From assembly GCA_016183945.1 (NCBI GenBank), contig JACPDP010000016.1, positions 1-8,640 on the forward strand: a DNA stretch of 8,640 nucleotides, in the 5' to 3' direction. Positions 1 to 5,803 of this stretch are shown piece after piece (within the stretch, counting starts at the first letter, position 1; each line of letters starts with the position of its first letter). The notes under the pieces are model-generated. The model did not search any database. It saw only the letters and a list, made by a program, of their open reading frames with translations, and was not told the origin of the DNA. The position numbers and the translations under genes were made by a program. Source of the stretch: Magnetospirillum sp. GTDB taxonomy: Bacteria > Pseudomonadota > Alphaproteobacteria > Rhodospirillales > Magnetospirillaceae.

Positions 1-120
1 CACTTCGCCATCAACGCCGTCCGCCTCGGAAAGGGAAAACGCTCCATCAAATCAACCCGAAAGCTGGCCGGATGGGATCCCGACGTCCTGGCGTCCCTCC
101 TCAGTCCCCACGCTCGTTAA
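1..120 (+). pseudogene. ISAs1-family transposase, C-terminal end only
   Basis: Frame 1 reads through the window edge to a TAA at 118-120 and gives 39 residues. They contain the pattern HFAINAVRLGKGKRSIK and RKLAGWDPDVLASLL, the usual C-terminal tail of ISAs1-family (DDE) transposases, where a HxALNLxR segment is followed by KRKLAGWDPDYL. The start and catalytic part lie outside the window, so I cannot tell whether the full gene is intact. It is followed 8 bases later by a matching right terminal repeat, so this is a true IS end and not random debris. Family identification comes from memory of the conserved tail, without a search. Confidence 0.8.
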
Positions 121-138
121 CCTGGACTCGTTGCCCTG
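1..138 (+). mobile_element. Right end of an ISAs1-family insertion sequence
   Basis: The element comprises the transposase tail and a right inverted repeat ending in CGTTGCCCTG at 129-138. Its reverse complement, CAGGGCAACG, differs by one base from the CAGGGTAACG at 163-172 that opens the second ISAs1 remnant. Ends beginning CAGGG are usual for this family. The left end is outside the window. Confidence 0.65.
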
Positions 139-172
139 ACTCGGGCGCCAGGGCCACGAGGTCAGGGTAACG
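129..172. repeat. Facing terminal inverted repeats of two ISAs1 elements
   Basis: 129-138 (CGTTGCCCTG) and 163-172 (CAGGGTAACG) are inverted copies matching at 9 of 10 bases. They are separated by 24 bases (139-162). Because both transposase pieces read on the plus strand, 138 is best read as the end of one element and 163 as the beginning of the next. The 24-base spacer shows no obvious target-site duplication. Confidence 0.55.
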
Positions 173-475
173 GTTGACGATATCGTTTCCCTGGGGTGTG
201 TAGAGTGTGATTCATGAAGAGCCTGAACCGCAGGGGGAGGGTTTTCCATGTCCAATGAATTCGACGATGCGTTCCGTCCGTCGCGCTTGCGCGCCTTATT
301 GGAGCATTTTGCGAGGATCGAGGATCGAGGATCCACGGGAGCCGCCGAAGGTCAGATATCCGTTACGTGAGGTTCTGTTTCTGGTGGTATCGGCGACCAT
401 AGCCGACTGTGAAGATTATGACGAGATCGTCAGCCATGAAGTCGACTGGCTGTCGGGCAACCGCCGATGGCCCTG
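163..475 (+). mobile_element. Internally deleted ISAs1-family remnant
   Basis: It begins with the CAGGGTAACG left repeat at 163 and includes the decayed transposase from 248. The right boundary is uncertain. Recognisable transposase sequence stops near 463, and a partial match to the right repeat (GATGGCCCTG, 7 of 10) ends at 475. If that is a true end, the element is a miniature derivative of about 313 bp. No matching direct repeats are visible outside 163 and 475, so the right limit may instead be a later break. Confidence 0.45.
248..475 (+). pseudogene. Broken ISAs1-family transposase (frameshift plus internal deletion)
   Basis: A GGGGGAGG ribosome site precedes the ATG at 248. The reading starts MSNEFDDAFRPSRLRALLEHF, the usual N-terminus of ISAs1 transposases, and reaches RIED near 325. 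There the unit GAGGATC occurs three times in tandem where two would keep the frame. The extra 7 bases shift translation into an early stop. In the +1-shifted frame the family sequence resumes as PREPPKVRYPLREVLFLV, then IADCEDYDEIVS. Directly after it comes HEVDWLSGNRR, which in complete transposases lies far downstream, close to the DDE glutamate region. So roughly the whole catalytic core (an estimated 600-700 bp) has been deleted, with the join near 437-443. The product cannot be an active transposase. Confidence 0.75.
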
Positions 476-520
476 GGCGACGGGGCTCACCATCCATCAC
501 TTTGTTGGTCCAGGCGGAAT

Positions 521-622
521 AAGGAAAATGAACCACAGAGTTCCCACCGGCTTGCCACCCGTTTCATCCATGGCGGGTCAACGCGTTAGCGCCGGTGGGA
601 ACTCTGTGGTTTCCATTTTTTG
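521..622. repeat. Palindromic element with perfect 21-bp inverted arms
   Basis: The arms at 531-551 and 591-611 are perfect reverse complements over 21 bases (left arm starts AACCACAGAG, right arm ends CTCTGTGGTT) with a 39-base centre. Outside them AAAATG on the left pairs with CATTTT on the right after a two-base offset, so the symmetry extends to about 524 and 618. The right arm runs into CCATTTTTT and, on the other strand, the left into CATTTTCCTTATT, so the RNA could fold as a bidirectional terminator. The centre contains the self-complementary AACGCGTT (580-587). GCGGAA occurs on both sides (514-519 and 628-633), possibly a chance repeat or a target duplication. It could be a miniature inverted-repeat element or a strong terminator. 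Confidence 0.7.
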
Positions 623-661
623 CAGCCGCGGAAAGTGATGGGTGGCGTGGGCGACGGGGAG

Positions 662-691
662 TTTACGCTGCCGCCCGGCTGTGCCTACAAT
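662..691 (+). promoter_or_regulatory. Candidate promoter for the protease-TraT operon
   Basis: TTTACG (662-667, 4 of 6 to TTGACA) and TACAAT (686-691, 5 of 6 to TATAAT) are separated by 18 bases. Transcription would begin near 698, leaving a leader of about 38 bases before the ATG at 736. A second -10-like TATACT at 703-708 lacks a convincing -35. This is the only good candidate between the palindromic element and the gene. Confidence 0.4.
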
Positions 692-735
692 GACGAGTAC
701 GATATACTGATGAACTCTATAACGGCGGGGGCGGA

Positions 736-2325
736 ATGGGTGCCGGGGCGACGTTATCCATGGTGGCGGCTGGCCTGTTCGCGCCACTGGTGTTGGCGCT
801 GGGCCTCGGCACCGCCGCCGCCGCCGCCGAGCCCGACCTCAAGACCCTGCTGGACCTGGCGCGCGCGGCCGGACGCAACGGCGAGCCGGTGGGACGGGTC
901 TCCTTCGCCCAGGCGACCAGTCCGTCGCTGCTGCGCGACGGCGAAATCGACTTTCCCGTCTCCTTCGACATCGACCTCGCCATCGACGCCCAGCCGTCCA
1001 GCCTGCATCAGAGTTTGACCGCGCCGGTGTCCGAATCGGGCCGCTACGTCGTGGTGTTCGACGTGGCATTGGCCAAGGCCTCGCGCAAGGTTCGCGACGT
1101 GAAGGAGTCCGACCGCCCGTCGCAACGCGTCGTCGAGATCATCAAGCATGACAACCCGGCCTACCGTCTCGCCTACAAGGACCTGGAGAAGGCGGTCGTC
1201 CAGGCCGACGTCTACACCGCCAGGGGACGCCCGGCGCCGACGCGCATCGCCCAGCGGTTGGAAGCGGCTCAGGACAGGCTGGCCGCCACGCCCAAGCACC
1301 TGGAACAGCCGGTCTACGGCGCCTACAATTTCAGGCTGGCCGATGTGGAGGCCAAGAAGACGATGACGGTGAACTTCCTCGTCATCGACAAGATCGCGCG
1401 GCGCTACTTCAAGTCGGTGTTCGACATCGTCGAACACCAGCCCTTCTGGGCGGCGCTCAACATCGACCCCAGCGACCCCAACAAGGACCGCATTCACTCC
1501 GACTACAGCTTCGAGAAGGACATCCGCGACTGGGAACGGGCGCCGGTGGTGCCCCGGCTGTCCGACATCCTGGGCGCCGCGGCGGCCCGCGAGGGCACCG
1601 CCAAGCCCTACGCCACCCCCGACAAGCTGCTGGCGGAGCTGGTGGCCAACCGCAACGCCGCCGTCGCCCGCGCCGACGCCGTGCGCTACGACGAGCGCCC
1701 GCTGAACGATCCGCGCTTCGACAGCGTGGTGGCCATCTACGACCCCGTGGGTGCCATGGGCAGCGGCTTTTTCGTGCGACCCAACATCGTCATGACCAAT
1801 TGGCACGTGGTGGCCAATCATCCCATCGTCGAGCTGCAACTCTACGACCGGCGAGAGACGTTCGGCCAGGTCATCGCCAAGGACGTCCGCCTCGACCTCG
1901 CCCTGGTCAAGGTGCAGGATCGCGGCCGGCCGGTGGAGTTCTACCGGGGCAAGGGGCTCAGACCCGGGGATGCGGTGGACCTGATCGGCCACCCCCGCCG
2001 GCACCTGTTCTCCATCACGCGAGGCGTCGTCAGCGCCATCCGCCGCGACGGCGAGGACGGCGACGACGGCATCAGGGGACCGATTGCCTCCGCCATCCGC
2101 GGCGCCGAGCACCGGGTGATGTACGTGCAGACCGATGCCGAGGGCAACCCGGGGAATTCCGGCGGGCCGCTGTTCTCCGGCAACAAGGTGGTCGGGGTTT
2201 GCGTCCTGCGCAGCCTGGAGAAGCTTCACGGCAGCAAGGATTACGTCCAGAATCCCGGCCTCAACTTCTCCATCCATTATGCCGAAGCCGAGCGCTTCCT
2301 GCAGGACGCCTTGAAGGGGGAATGA
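736..2325 (+). CDS. Exported trypsin-like (S1C) serine protease
   Basis: The product is 529 residues and probably acts in the periplasm or outside the cell. Residues 10-31 form a hydrophobic Ala/Leu-rich signal segment with likely cleavage after AAAAA (residue 31). The N-terminus is odd in having no Lys or Arg before this segment. Residues about 32-330 form a charged region I do not recognise. The C-terminal 200 residues are a chymotrypsin-fold protease with a visible triad: His357 in TNWHVV, Asp387 in RLDLALVKV and Ser475 in GNPGNSGGP, as in HtrA/Deg and related enzymes. The PDZ domain usual in DegP is missing, so I do not call it degP. An in-frame stop at 691 and no other start codon between it and 736 support this start; ATG at 760 is an alternative. 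The stop overlaps a possible ATG of the next gene, so the two are probably co-transcribed. The substrate is unknown. Confidence 0.85.
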   Translation: MGAGATLSMVAAGLFAPLVLALGLGTAAAAAEPDLKTLLDLARAAGRNGEPVGRVSFAQATSPSLLRDGEIDFPVSFDIDLAIDAQPSSLHQSLTAPVSESGRYVVVFDVALAKASRKVRDVKESDRPSQRVVEIIKHDNPAYRLAYKDLEKAVVQADVYTARGRPAPTRIAQRLEAAQDRLAATPKHLEQPVYGAYNFRLADVEAKKTMTVNFLVIDKIARRYFKSVFDIVEHQPFWAALNIDPSDPNKDRIHSDYSFEKDIRDWERAPVVPRLSDILGAAAAREGTAKPYATPDKLLAELVANRNAAVARADAVRYDERPLNDPRFDSVVAIYDPVGAMGSGFFVRPNIVMTNWHVVANHPIVELQLYDRRETFGQVIAKDVRLDLALVKVQDRGRPVEFYRGKGLRPGDAVDLIGHPRRHLFSITRGVVSAIRRDGEDGDDGIRGPIASAIRGAEHRVMYVQTDAEGNPGNSGGPLFSGNKVVGVCVLRSLEKLHGSKDYVQNPGLNFSIHYAEAERFLQDALKGE

Positions 2326-2330
2326 CCGCC

Positions 2331-3071
2331 ATGCTGATCGACCGCCGCACCCTGCTCGCCACCGGCCTGGCGGCGCTGACCGCCGGCTGCCAGCGCCCCA
2401 ACCGCGGCGACATGGTGGTGGACCCCAAGAAGTCCAACCGCATGTACGGCATGACCAGCGACGGCCAGCCGGTCTTCACCGATCCCGCCATGTTCCCCAA
2501 CCGCCGCCTGAAGCTGACGGTTCGCAACATGTCGGGCGATCCGGCCTGGGACCTGGACGATGCGCGCGAGAAGATCTACCAGGTGTTCCTGGACAAGGGG
2601 TACGAACGCTCCGACGGCCGGGATTTCGGGCTGAAGGTCGACCTCAACGTCATCCGCAGCAAGCAGTTCGACGCCGACCTGATGAACGAATTCGCCTTCC
2701 TCGGCGCCGCCGCCGGCGGCATCTACGGATCGCGCCGCCAAGCGGCCGGGGTCGGCGGCGCCACCGTCACCGGGATGGTGGCCGGGGCCACCTTGGGCGC
2801 CATCGCCGGGCTGTTCGCCGCCGACAGCATCTACGTGGTGGTGACCGAAGCGACTTTCGGCATCCTGCGCAACGCCACCAGACCGCGGCGCGTGGTGACC
2901 TTCGAGGGCAGCCCGCGCGTCGAGGAGTGGGAGGAGAGCGGCTATGCCGCCTTCCGCAAGGTCAACCGCGTCACCATCGCCAATTACGGCGGCGGCATGC
3001 GGGTGGGCCAGGACGAGATCGCCGACGACATCCGCGCCCGCGCCATCCGCTCGCTGACCAGCTTCATCTGA
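2331..3071 (+). CDS. TraT-family outer-membrane lipoprotein
   Basis: The product is 246 residues. The N-terminus has Arg5-Arg6, a hydrophobic stretch and a lipobox-like TAGC with Cys20 as the probable lipidation site. Residues about 59-110 (RRLKLTVRN, then a helix and DKGYERSDG) and the glycine/alanine-rich hydrophobic segments at about 122-133 and 139-165 follow the layout of TraT, the F-plasmid surface-exclusion and complement-resistance lipoprotein (about 243 residues). Here the gene is chromosomal, with no conjugation genes in view, so a transfer role is unlikely; chromosomal homologues are generally of unknown function. The start at 2331 places the AAGGGGG at 2314-2320 at a usable distance. 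An alternative ATG at 2322 overlaps the protease stop (ATGA) but has almost no spacing. Coupling to an exported protease suggests a joint envelope role, which is inference. Confidence 0.78.
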   Translation: MLIDRRTLLATGLAALTAGCQRPNRGDMVVDPKKSNRMYGMTSDGQPVFTDPAMFPNRRLKLTVRNMSGDPAWDLDDAREKIYQVFLDKGYERSDGRDFGLKVDLNVIRSKQFDADLMNEFAFLGAAAGGIYGSRRQAAGVGGATVTGMVAGATLGAIAGLFAADSIYVVVTEATFGILRNATRPRRVVTFEGSPRVEEWEESGYAAFRKVNRVTIANYGGGMRVGQDEIADDIRARAIRSLTSFI

Positions 3072-3092
3072 GTTGGCCACCGGCCATCGGAC

Positions 3093-3119
3093 TGCCCCGC
3101 CCGGCGAGGGCATTTTCTT
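3093..3119 (+). terminator. Probable rho-independent terminator after the TraT-like gene
   Basis: TGCCC (3093-3097) and GGGCA (3108-3112) form a short GC-rich stem with a 10-base loop, followed by TTTTCTT. It lies 21 bases after the stop, between two converging transcription units. The stem is short, so efficiency is uncertain. Confidence 0.5.
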
Positions 3120-3150
3120 GTTAGCCGCCCACCGGGGCTGCCGACACGCT

Positions 3151-3945
3151 CTAAGCCGCCGGCAGTCGCCCCGCCAGTGCCGCGGTGACGCCGTAGCGCA
3201 CCACATCGTGGCAGTGGTTGCACAAGGCCTTGCGCGAGCCGCCGAAGTCGCCCACCGTCACCGGCGGGTGGAACTGTACCTCCACCGTCGGCCGCCCCAG
3301 ACCCAGGGCGCCGACGAGGTGGCCGAACAGGGTCATGTCGCCGTACCAGGCGAAGAACGGCCGCAGGGCGCGGCCCATGGGGAAGCCGTCGACCCGGGTA
3401 TAGGCCACCGATACCGGTTGCACCGGCAGCGCCCGGCCATCGGCCGTGGGCCGCTCGGCCACCGCGAAGAACGAACTCTTGAACGGCAGCACCAGATTGC
3501 CGTCGTTGCTGGTGCCCTCGGGGAACAGCAGCAGCAGCACGCCCTCGTCGATGCGGCTGCCCAGCCGGTCGCGCTCGCGGGCGGCGGCGTTGGGGCGGCG
3601 GTCGATGAAGGCGGTCTTGGCGATGCGGGCCAGGTAGCCGAACACCGGCCAGCCCGCCACCTCGGCTTTGGCCACGAACACCGTCGGCACCAGCGCTCCC
3701 AGCACCACGACGTCGAGATAGCTGGCATGATTGGCCACCAGCAGCGCCGGCCCCTCGGCCACGGGCGTGCCGCGCACCACCACCTGGAAGCCCAGCAGCT
3801 TGACCACCACCCGCCAATAGGCCGAGCAATAGGCCGGGTAGCGCCGGTACCCCGCCGCCACCAGCACGAGGTAGGGCGGCAGCGCGATCGCCGTCCACAG
3901 CAGGAAGACGAACAGGCGAACGGAGGCGGCGGCATACGAGATCAT
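3151..3945 (-). CDS. olsA: PlsC-family acyltransferase, probably lyso-ornithine lipid O-acyltransferase
   Basis: The product is 264 residues, in the range of PlsC/AGPAT membrane acyltransferases. A hydrophobic segment at about 8-32 anchors it to the inner membrane. The catalytic HX4D motif is NHASYLD (His73, Asp78), FIDRR follows at 113-117, and the substrate-binding motif is FPEGTS at 141-146. In this family OlsA adds the second acyl chain to lyso-ornithine lipid, giving ornithine lipid; some members also make phosphatidic acid. The assignment to OlsA over a plain PlsC rests on the upstream gene, an OlsB-type N-acyltransferase, whose stop overlaps this start as ATGA, indicating translational coupling. 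The last 40 residues contain CNHCHD (242-247), whose His and Cys residues might bind metal; I do not know this as a family feature. Confidence 0.75.
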   Translation of the reverse strand: MISYAAASVRLFVFLLWTAIALPPYLVLVAAGYRRYPAYCSAYWRVVVKLLGFQVVVRGTPVAEGPALLVANHASYLDVVVLGALVPTVFVAKAEVAGWPVFGYLARIAKTAFIDRRPNAAARERDRLGSRIDEGVLLLLFPEGTSNDGNLVLPFKSSFFAVAERPTADGRALPVQPVSVAYTRVDGFPMGRALRPFFAWYGDMTLFGHLVGALGLGRPTVEVQFHPPVTVGDFGGSRKALCNHCHDVVRYGVTAALAGRLPAA

Positions 3946-4733
3946 GTCGCCAGGACCTCCCTGGCGGTGCGGCCGTAGTGGCTGCGGTACTTCTCGGTGA
4001 CCAGGTCGGTCTTGACGATGACGCAGACGTCGGTGGTGTTGAACTGGTGGTCGATCACGGCGCCGTCGCCGACGAAGCCGCCCAGCCGCAGGTAGCCTTT
4101 GATCAGCGGCGGCAGCGCCGCCAGGGCGCGGCGGGGGTCGAGCGTCTCCCGGGGGCGGCGGGCCATCTCGACGTGCAGCCCGGGCAGGGCGCGGGGGCGC
4201 AAGTCCTCGGGCGCCAGATGAAAATGGTGCAGATAGGACAGATGCCCCGCCAAGGTCTCGGGGTCGGTACCGGGCAGGCTGGCACACCCGAACATCAGAT
4301 CGACCTCGTTGTCGAAAACATAGGCGGCGATGCCGGCCCACAGCAGTTGCATGGTCGACCGGTTGCGGTAGGCGATGTCGACGCAGGACCGCCCCAACTC
4401 CATGAAGCGGCCGCCATTGGTCAGGACGGGGGAGATGTCGTATTCGCCCGCGGTGTAGAAGCGGCCGAAGCCTTCGCCAATCTGGCGCCGCAGCAGCCGG
4501 TAGGTGCCGATGACCGCCTTGCCGCCGGGGCCGCGGGCGGGGTCGAGCACCAGCAGGTGGTCGCAGATGGCATCGAAGTCGTCGAAATCGAGCAACCGGG
4601 CGGCCATGGCGCCGGTCGGCTTCGCTCCCATCTCCTGGTAGAAGACGCGGTAGCGCAAGGCCTGGGCGGCGGCGACTTCCTCCGCGCTGGCGGCAAGACG
4701 CACTTCAAGCCGATCGGATTCAACGGACCGCAT
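3942..4733 (-). CDS. olsB: OlsB-type L-ornithine N-alpha-acyltransferase (GNAT fold)
   Basis: The product is 263 residues, the usual OlsB length (about 250-290). The N-terminal half carries the family pattern: ALRYRVFYQEMGA (25-37), LLDFDDFDAICDHLLVLD (47-64), IGTYRLLR (75-82), ELGRSCVD (112-119) and the helix after YRNRSTMQLLWAGI (122-135). OlsB transfers a 3-hydroxyacyl chain from acyl carrier protein to ornithine, the first step of ornithine-lipid synthesis. These proteins are often annotated as hemolysin-like or generic GNAT acetyltransferases. The start is supported by GAGGGGA just upstream on the minus strand. It lies 24 bases after fur and overlaps olsA by 4 bases, so fur-olsB-olsA is probably one transcript. 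Phosphate limitation often controls ols genes elsewhere, but I see no clear Pho box. Confidence 0.75.
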   Translation of the reverse strand: MRSVESDRLEVRLAASAEEVAAAQALRYRVFYQEMGAKPTGAMAARLLDFDDFDAICDHLLVLDPARGPGGKAVIGTYRLLRRQIGEGFGRFYTAGEYDISPVLTNGGRFMELGRSCVDIAYRNRSTMQLLWAGIAAYVFDNEVDLMFGCASLPGTDPETLAGHLSYLHHFHLAPEDLRPRALPGLHVEMARRPRETLDPRRALAALPPLIKGYLRLGGFVGDGAVIDHQFNTTDVCVIVKTDLVTEKYRSHYGRTAREVLAT

Positions 4734-4757
4734 TTCCCCTCGTGGTGACGTCCGCGC

Positions 4758-4793
4758 TCACTTCGTTCCCGGCTTGTCGCCGGGAACCAGGGG
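4758..4793. repeat. REP-like palindrome forming the 3' end of fur
   Basis: GTTCCCGGC (4765-4773) and GCCGGGAAC (4779-4787) are perfect 9-bp inverted arms with a 5-base loop. On the minus strand the surroundings read CTGGTTCCCGG ... CCGGGAACGAAG, similar to dispersed palindromes in many alphaproteobacterial genomes that begin CTGGATCCCGG. It encodes the last residues of Fur (LVPGDKPGTK) and lies just before olsB. As RNA it would form a stable hairpin between the two cistrons. There is no T tract, so a terminator is unlikely. Confidence 0.55.
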
Positions 4794-5189
4794 AACACCA
4801 TACAACTCCAGGCGATGGCCTACCAGCCGATAGCCGTAGCGCTTGGCGATCTCGCGCTGCAGCGCCTCGATCTCGGGGCTGGAGAACTCGATCACCTTGC
4901 CCGACTGCATGTCGATCAGGTGGTCGTGGTGATCACCGGCCGATTCCTCGTAGCGGGCACGACCATCGCCGAAATCGTGGCGCTCAAGGATCGCCGCCTC
5001 TTCGAACAACCGCACCGTGCGATAGACGGTGGCGATGCTGATGCGGGGATCGATGGCGGCGGCACGGCGATAGACCTCCTCCACATCGGGGTGGTCGGCC
5101 GATTGGGACAGCACACGGGCGATCACCCGGCGCTGGTCCGTCATCTTCATGCCTTTATCGACGCAACGCTGCTCGATTCTGGAAATCAT
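4758..5189 (-). CDS. fur: Fur-family iron-responsive repressor
   Basis: The product is 143 residues, normal for Fur. The winged helix includes MTDQRRVI (16-23), HPDVEEVYRRA (33-43) and SIATVYRTVRLFEE (51-64), the DNA-recognition helix. Metal ligands can be read as His33, Glu81, His88 and His90 for one site and His87, Glu108 and His125 for the other. The CxxC zinc motifs of Escherichia coli Fur are missing: HLIDMQSGKVIEF has Asp and Ser in place of the cysteines, and Cys9 is the only cysteine. This matches Fur/Mur of alphaproteobacteria and, from memory, the Magnetospirillum Fur whose structure is known. The name Mur would be equally usable. The GAGGG upstream is close to the ATG; the start is kept because the N-terminus MISRIEQRC is what I recall in relatives. 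The final codons lie in a palindrome. Confidence 0.9.
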   Translation of the reverse strand: MISRIEQRCVDKGMKMTDQRRVIARVLSQSADHPDVEEVYRRAAAIDPRISIATVYRTVRLFEEAAILERHDFGDGRARYEESAGDHHDHLIDMQSGKVIEFSSPEIEALQREIAKRYGYRLVGHRLELYGVPLVPGDKPGTK

Positions 5190-5285
5190 CCCTCAATCCT
5201 GGTGCGGAACCGTACTGGGATCAAGATACAACGGGCGCCGCCGACGATTGATCCCGCGGCGCCCCACCTTTGGCGGGCGAAGGGT

Positions 5286-5705
5286 TCAGACCGCCCGCTT
5301 GCGCTTGCGCGGCTTGGTGCCCAGGCCGATCTTCTTGGCCAGGCTGGAGCGGTGCTGCGCGTAGTTGGGCGCCACCATGGGATAGTCGGCGGGCAGGCCC
5401 CAACGCTCGCGATATTCCTCGGGAGTCATATTATAGGCGGTTTTCAGATGCCGCTTTAGCATCTTCAACTTCTTGCCGTCTTCCAGGCAAATGATGTAGT
5501 CCGGTGTAACGGACTTCTTCACGGGCACCGCCGGCTGCGGACGTTCGGGCGCCGCAGGCGCGCTGCCGACGCTGGCCAGGGTCCTGTAGACCTCATGGAT
5601 CAGCTGCGAAAGATCGCCGACCGAGACGCTATTGTTGCCGACATGGGCGGCAACGATTTCGGTAGTGAGCGTCAGCAGGTCGCTGGAGTTGGAACGCTCG
5701 GACAT
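5286..5705 (-). CDS. mucR: MucR/Ros-family transcriptional regulator with altered zinc site
   Basis: The product is 139 residues, typical for MucR/Ros. Residues 1-60 form the N-terminal helical region used for oligomerisation. Residues 66-131 match the DNA-binding domain: TPDYIICLEDGKKLKMLKRHL, then MTPEEYRERWGLPADYPMVAP and a basic tail ending KPRKRKRAV. The classical Ros zinc ligands are C-x2-C-x9-H-x4-H. Here the first Cys (73) and first His (86) remain, the second Cys is Asp76, and the second His position is Tyr91. The fold may therefore be held without zinc, as reported for some Mesorhizobium family members. I chose the ATG at 5705 because it starts the family N-terminus and follows GGAGG at 11 bases; a longer reading to 5819 would cross the promoter. 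MucR proteins control exopolysaccharide, motility or cell-cycle genes and often their own promoter. Confidence 0.88.
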   Translation of the reverse strand: MSERSNSSDLLTLTTEIVAAHVGNNSVSVGDLSQLIHEVYRTLASVGSAPAAPERPQPAVPVKKSVTPDYIICLEDGKKLKMLKRHLKTAYNMTPEEYRERWGLPADYPMVAPNYAQHRSSLAKKIGLGTKPRKRKRAV

Positions 5706-5739
5706 AATTGAGCAGGCCTCCGATATCGATAGTTCGCTT

Positions 5740-5768
5740 CTTATAATTCCTTCATCTGGCTCTGGCAA
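5740..5768 (-). promoter_or_regulatory. Promoter of mucR, overlapping a divergent -10
   Basis: On the minus strand TTGCCA (5763-5768) and TATAAG (5740-5745) are separated by exactly 17 bases, matching the sigma-70 type consensus at 5 of 6 in the -10. The mucR ATG is about 35 bases downstream of the -10. The same bases on the plus strand read TATAAT (5742-5747), a perfect -10 facing the tusA-like gene, although its -35 is weak. The 98-base gap is AT-rich compared with the rest of the window, suitable for MucR binding and autoregulation (inference). Confidence 0.65.
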
Positions 5769-5803
5769 TAACCAATCCCAATAACGCAAATGTCGAGAAT
5801 CGC

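Noticed and set aside
706..719. ACTGATGAACTCTA occurs at 706-719 and again at 7956-7969.
   Set aside because: A 14-base match in 8.6 kb is borderline for chance, the flanks do not align, and no element links the two places.
754..2277. A 507-codon open frame on the minus strand opposite the protease gene.
   Set aside because: It mirrors the high-GC codon pattern of the plus-strand gene, is rich in Val/Gly/His/Asp without motifs, and the plus frame has a clear signal peptide and catalytic triad.
3073..4748. Long plus-strand open frames opposite olsA and olsB.
   Set aside because: The minus-strand frames carry HX4D, FPEGT and OlsB motifs; the plus-strand readings are His/Gln/Arg/Gly-rich shadows.
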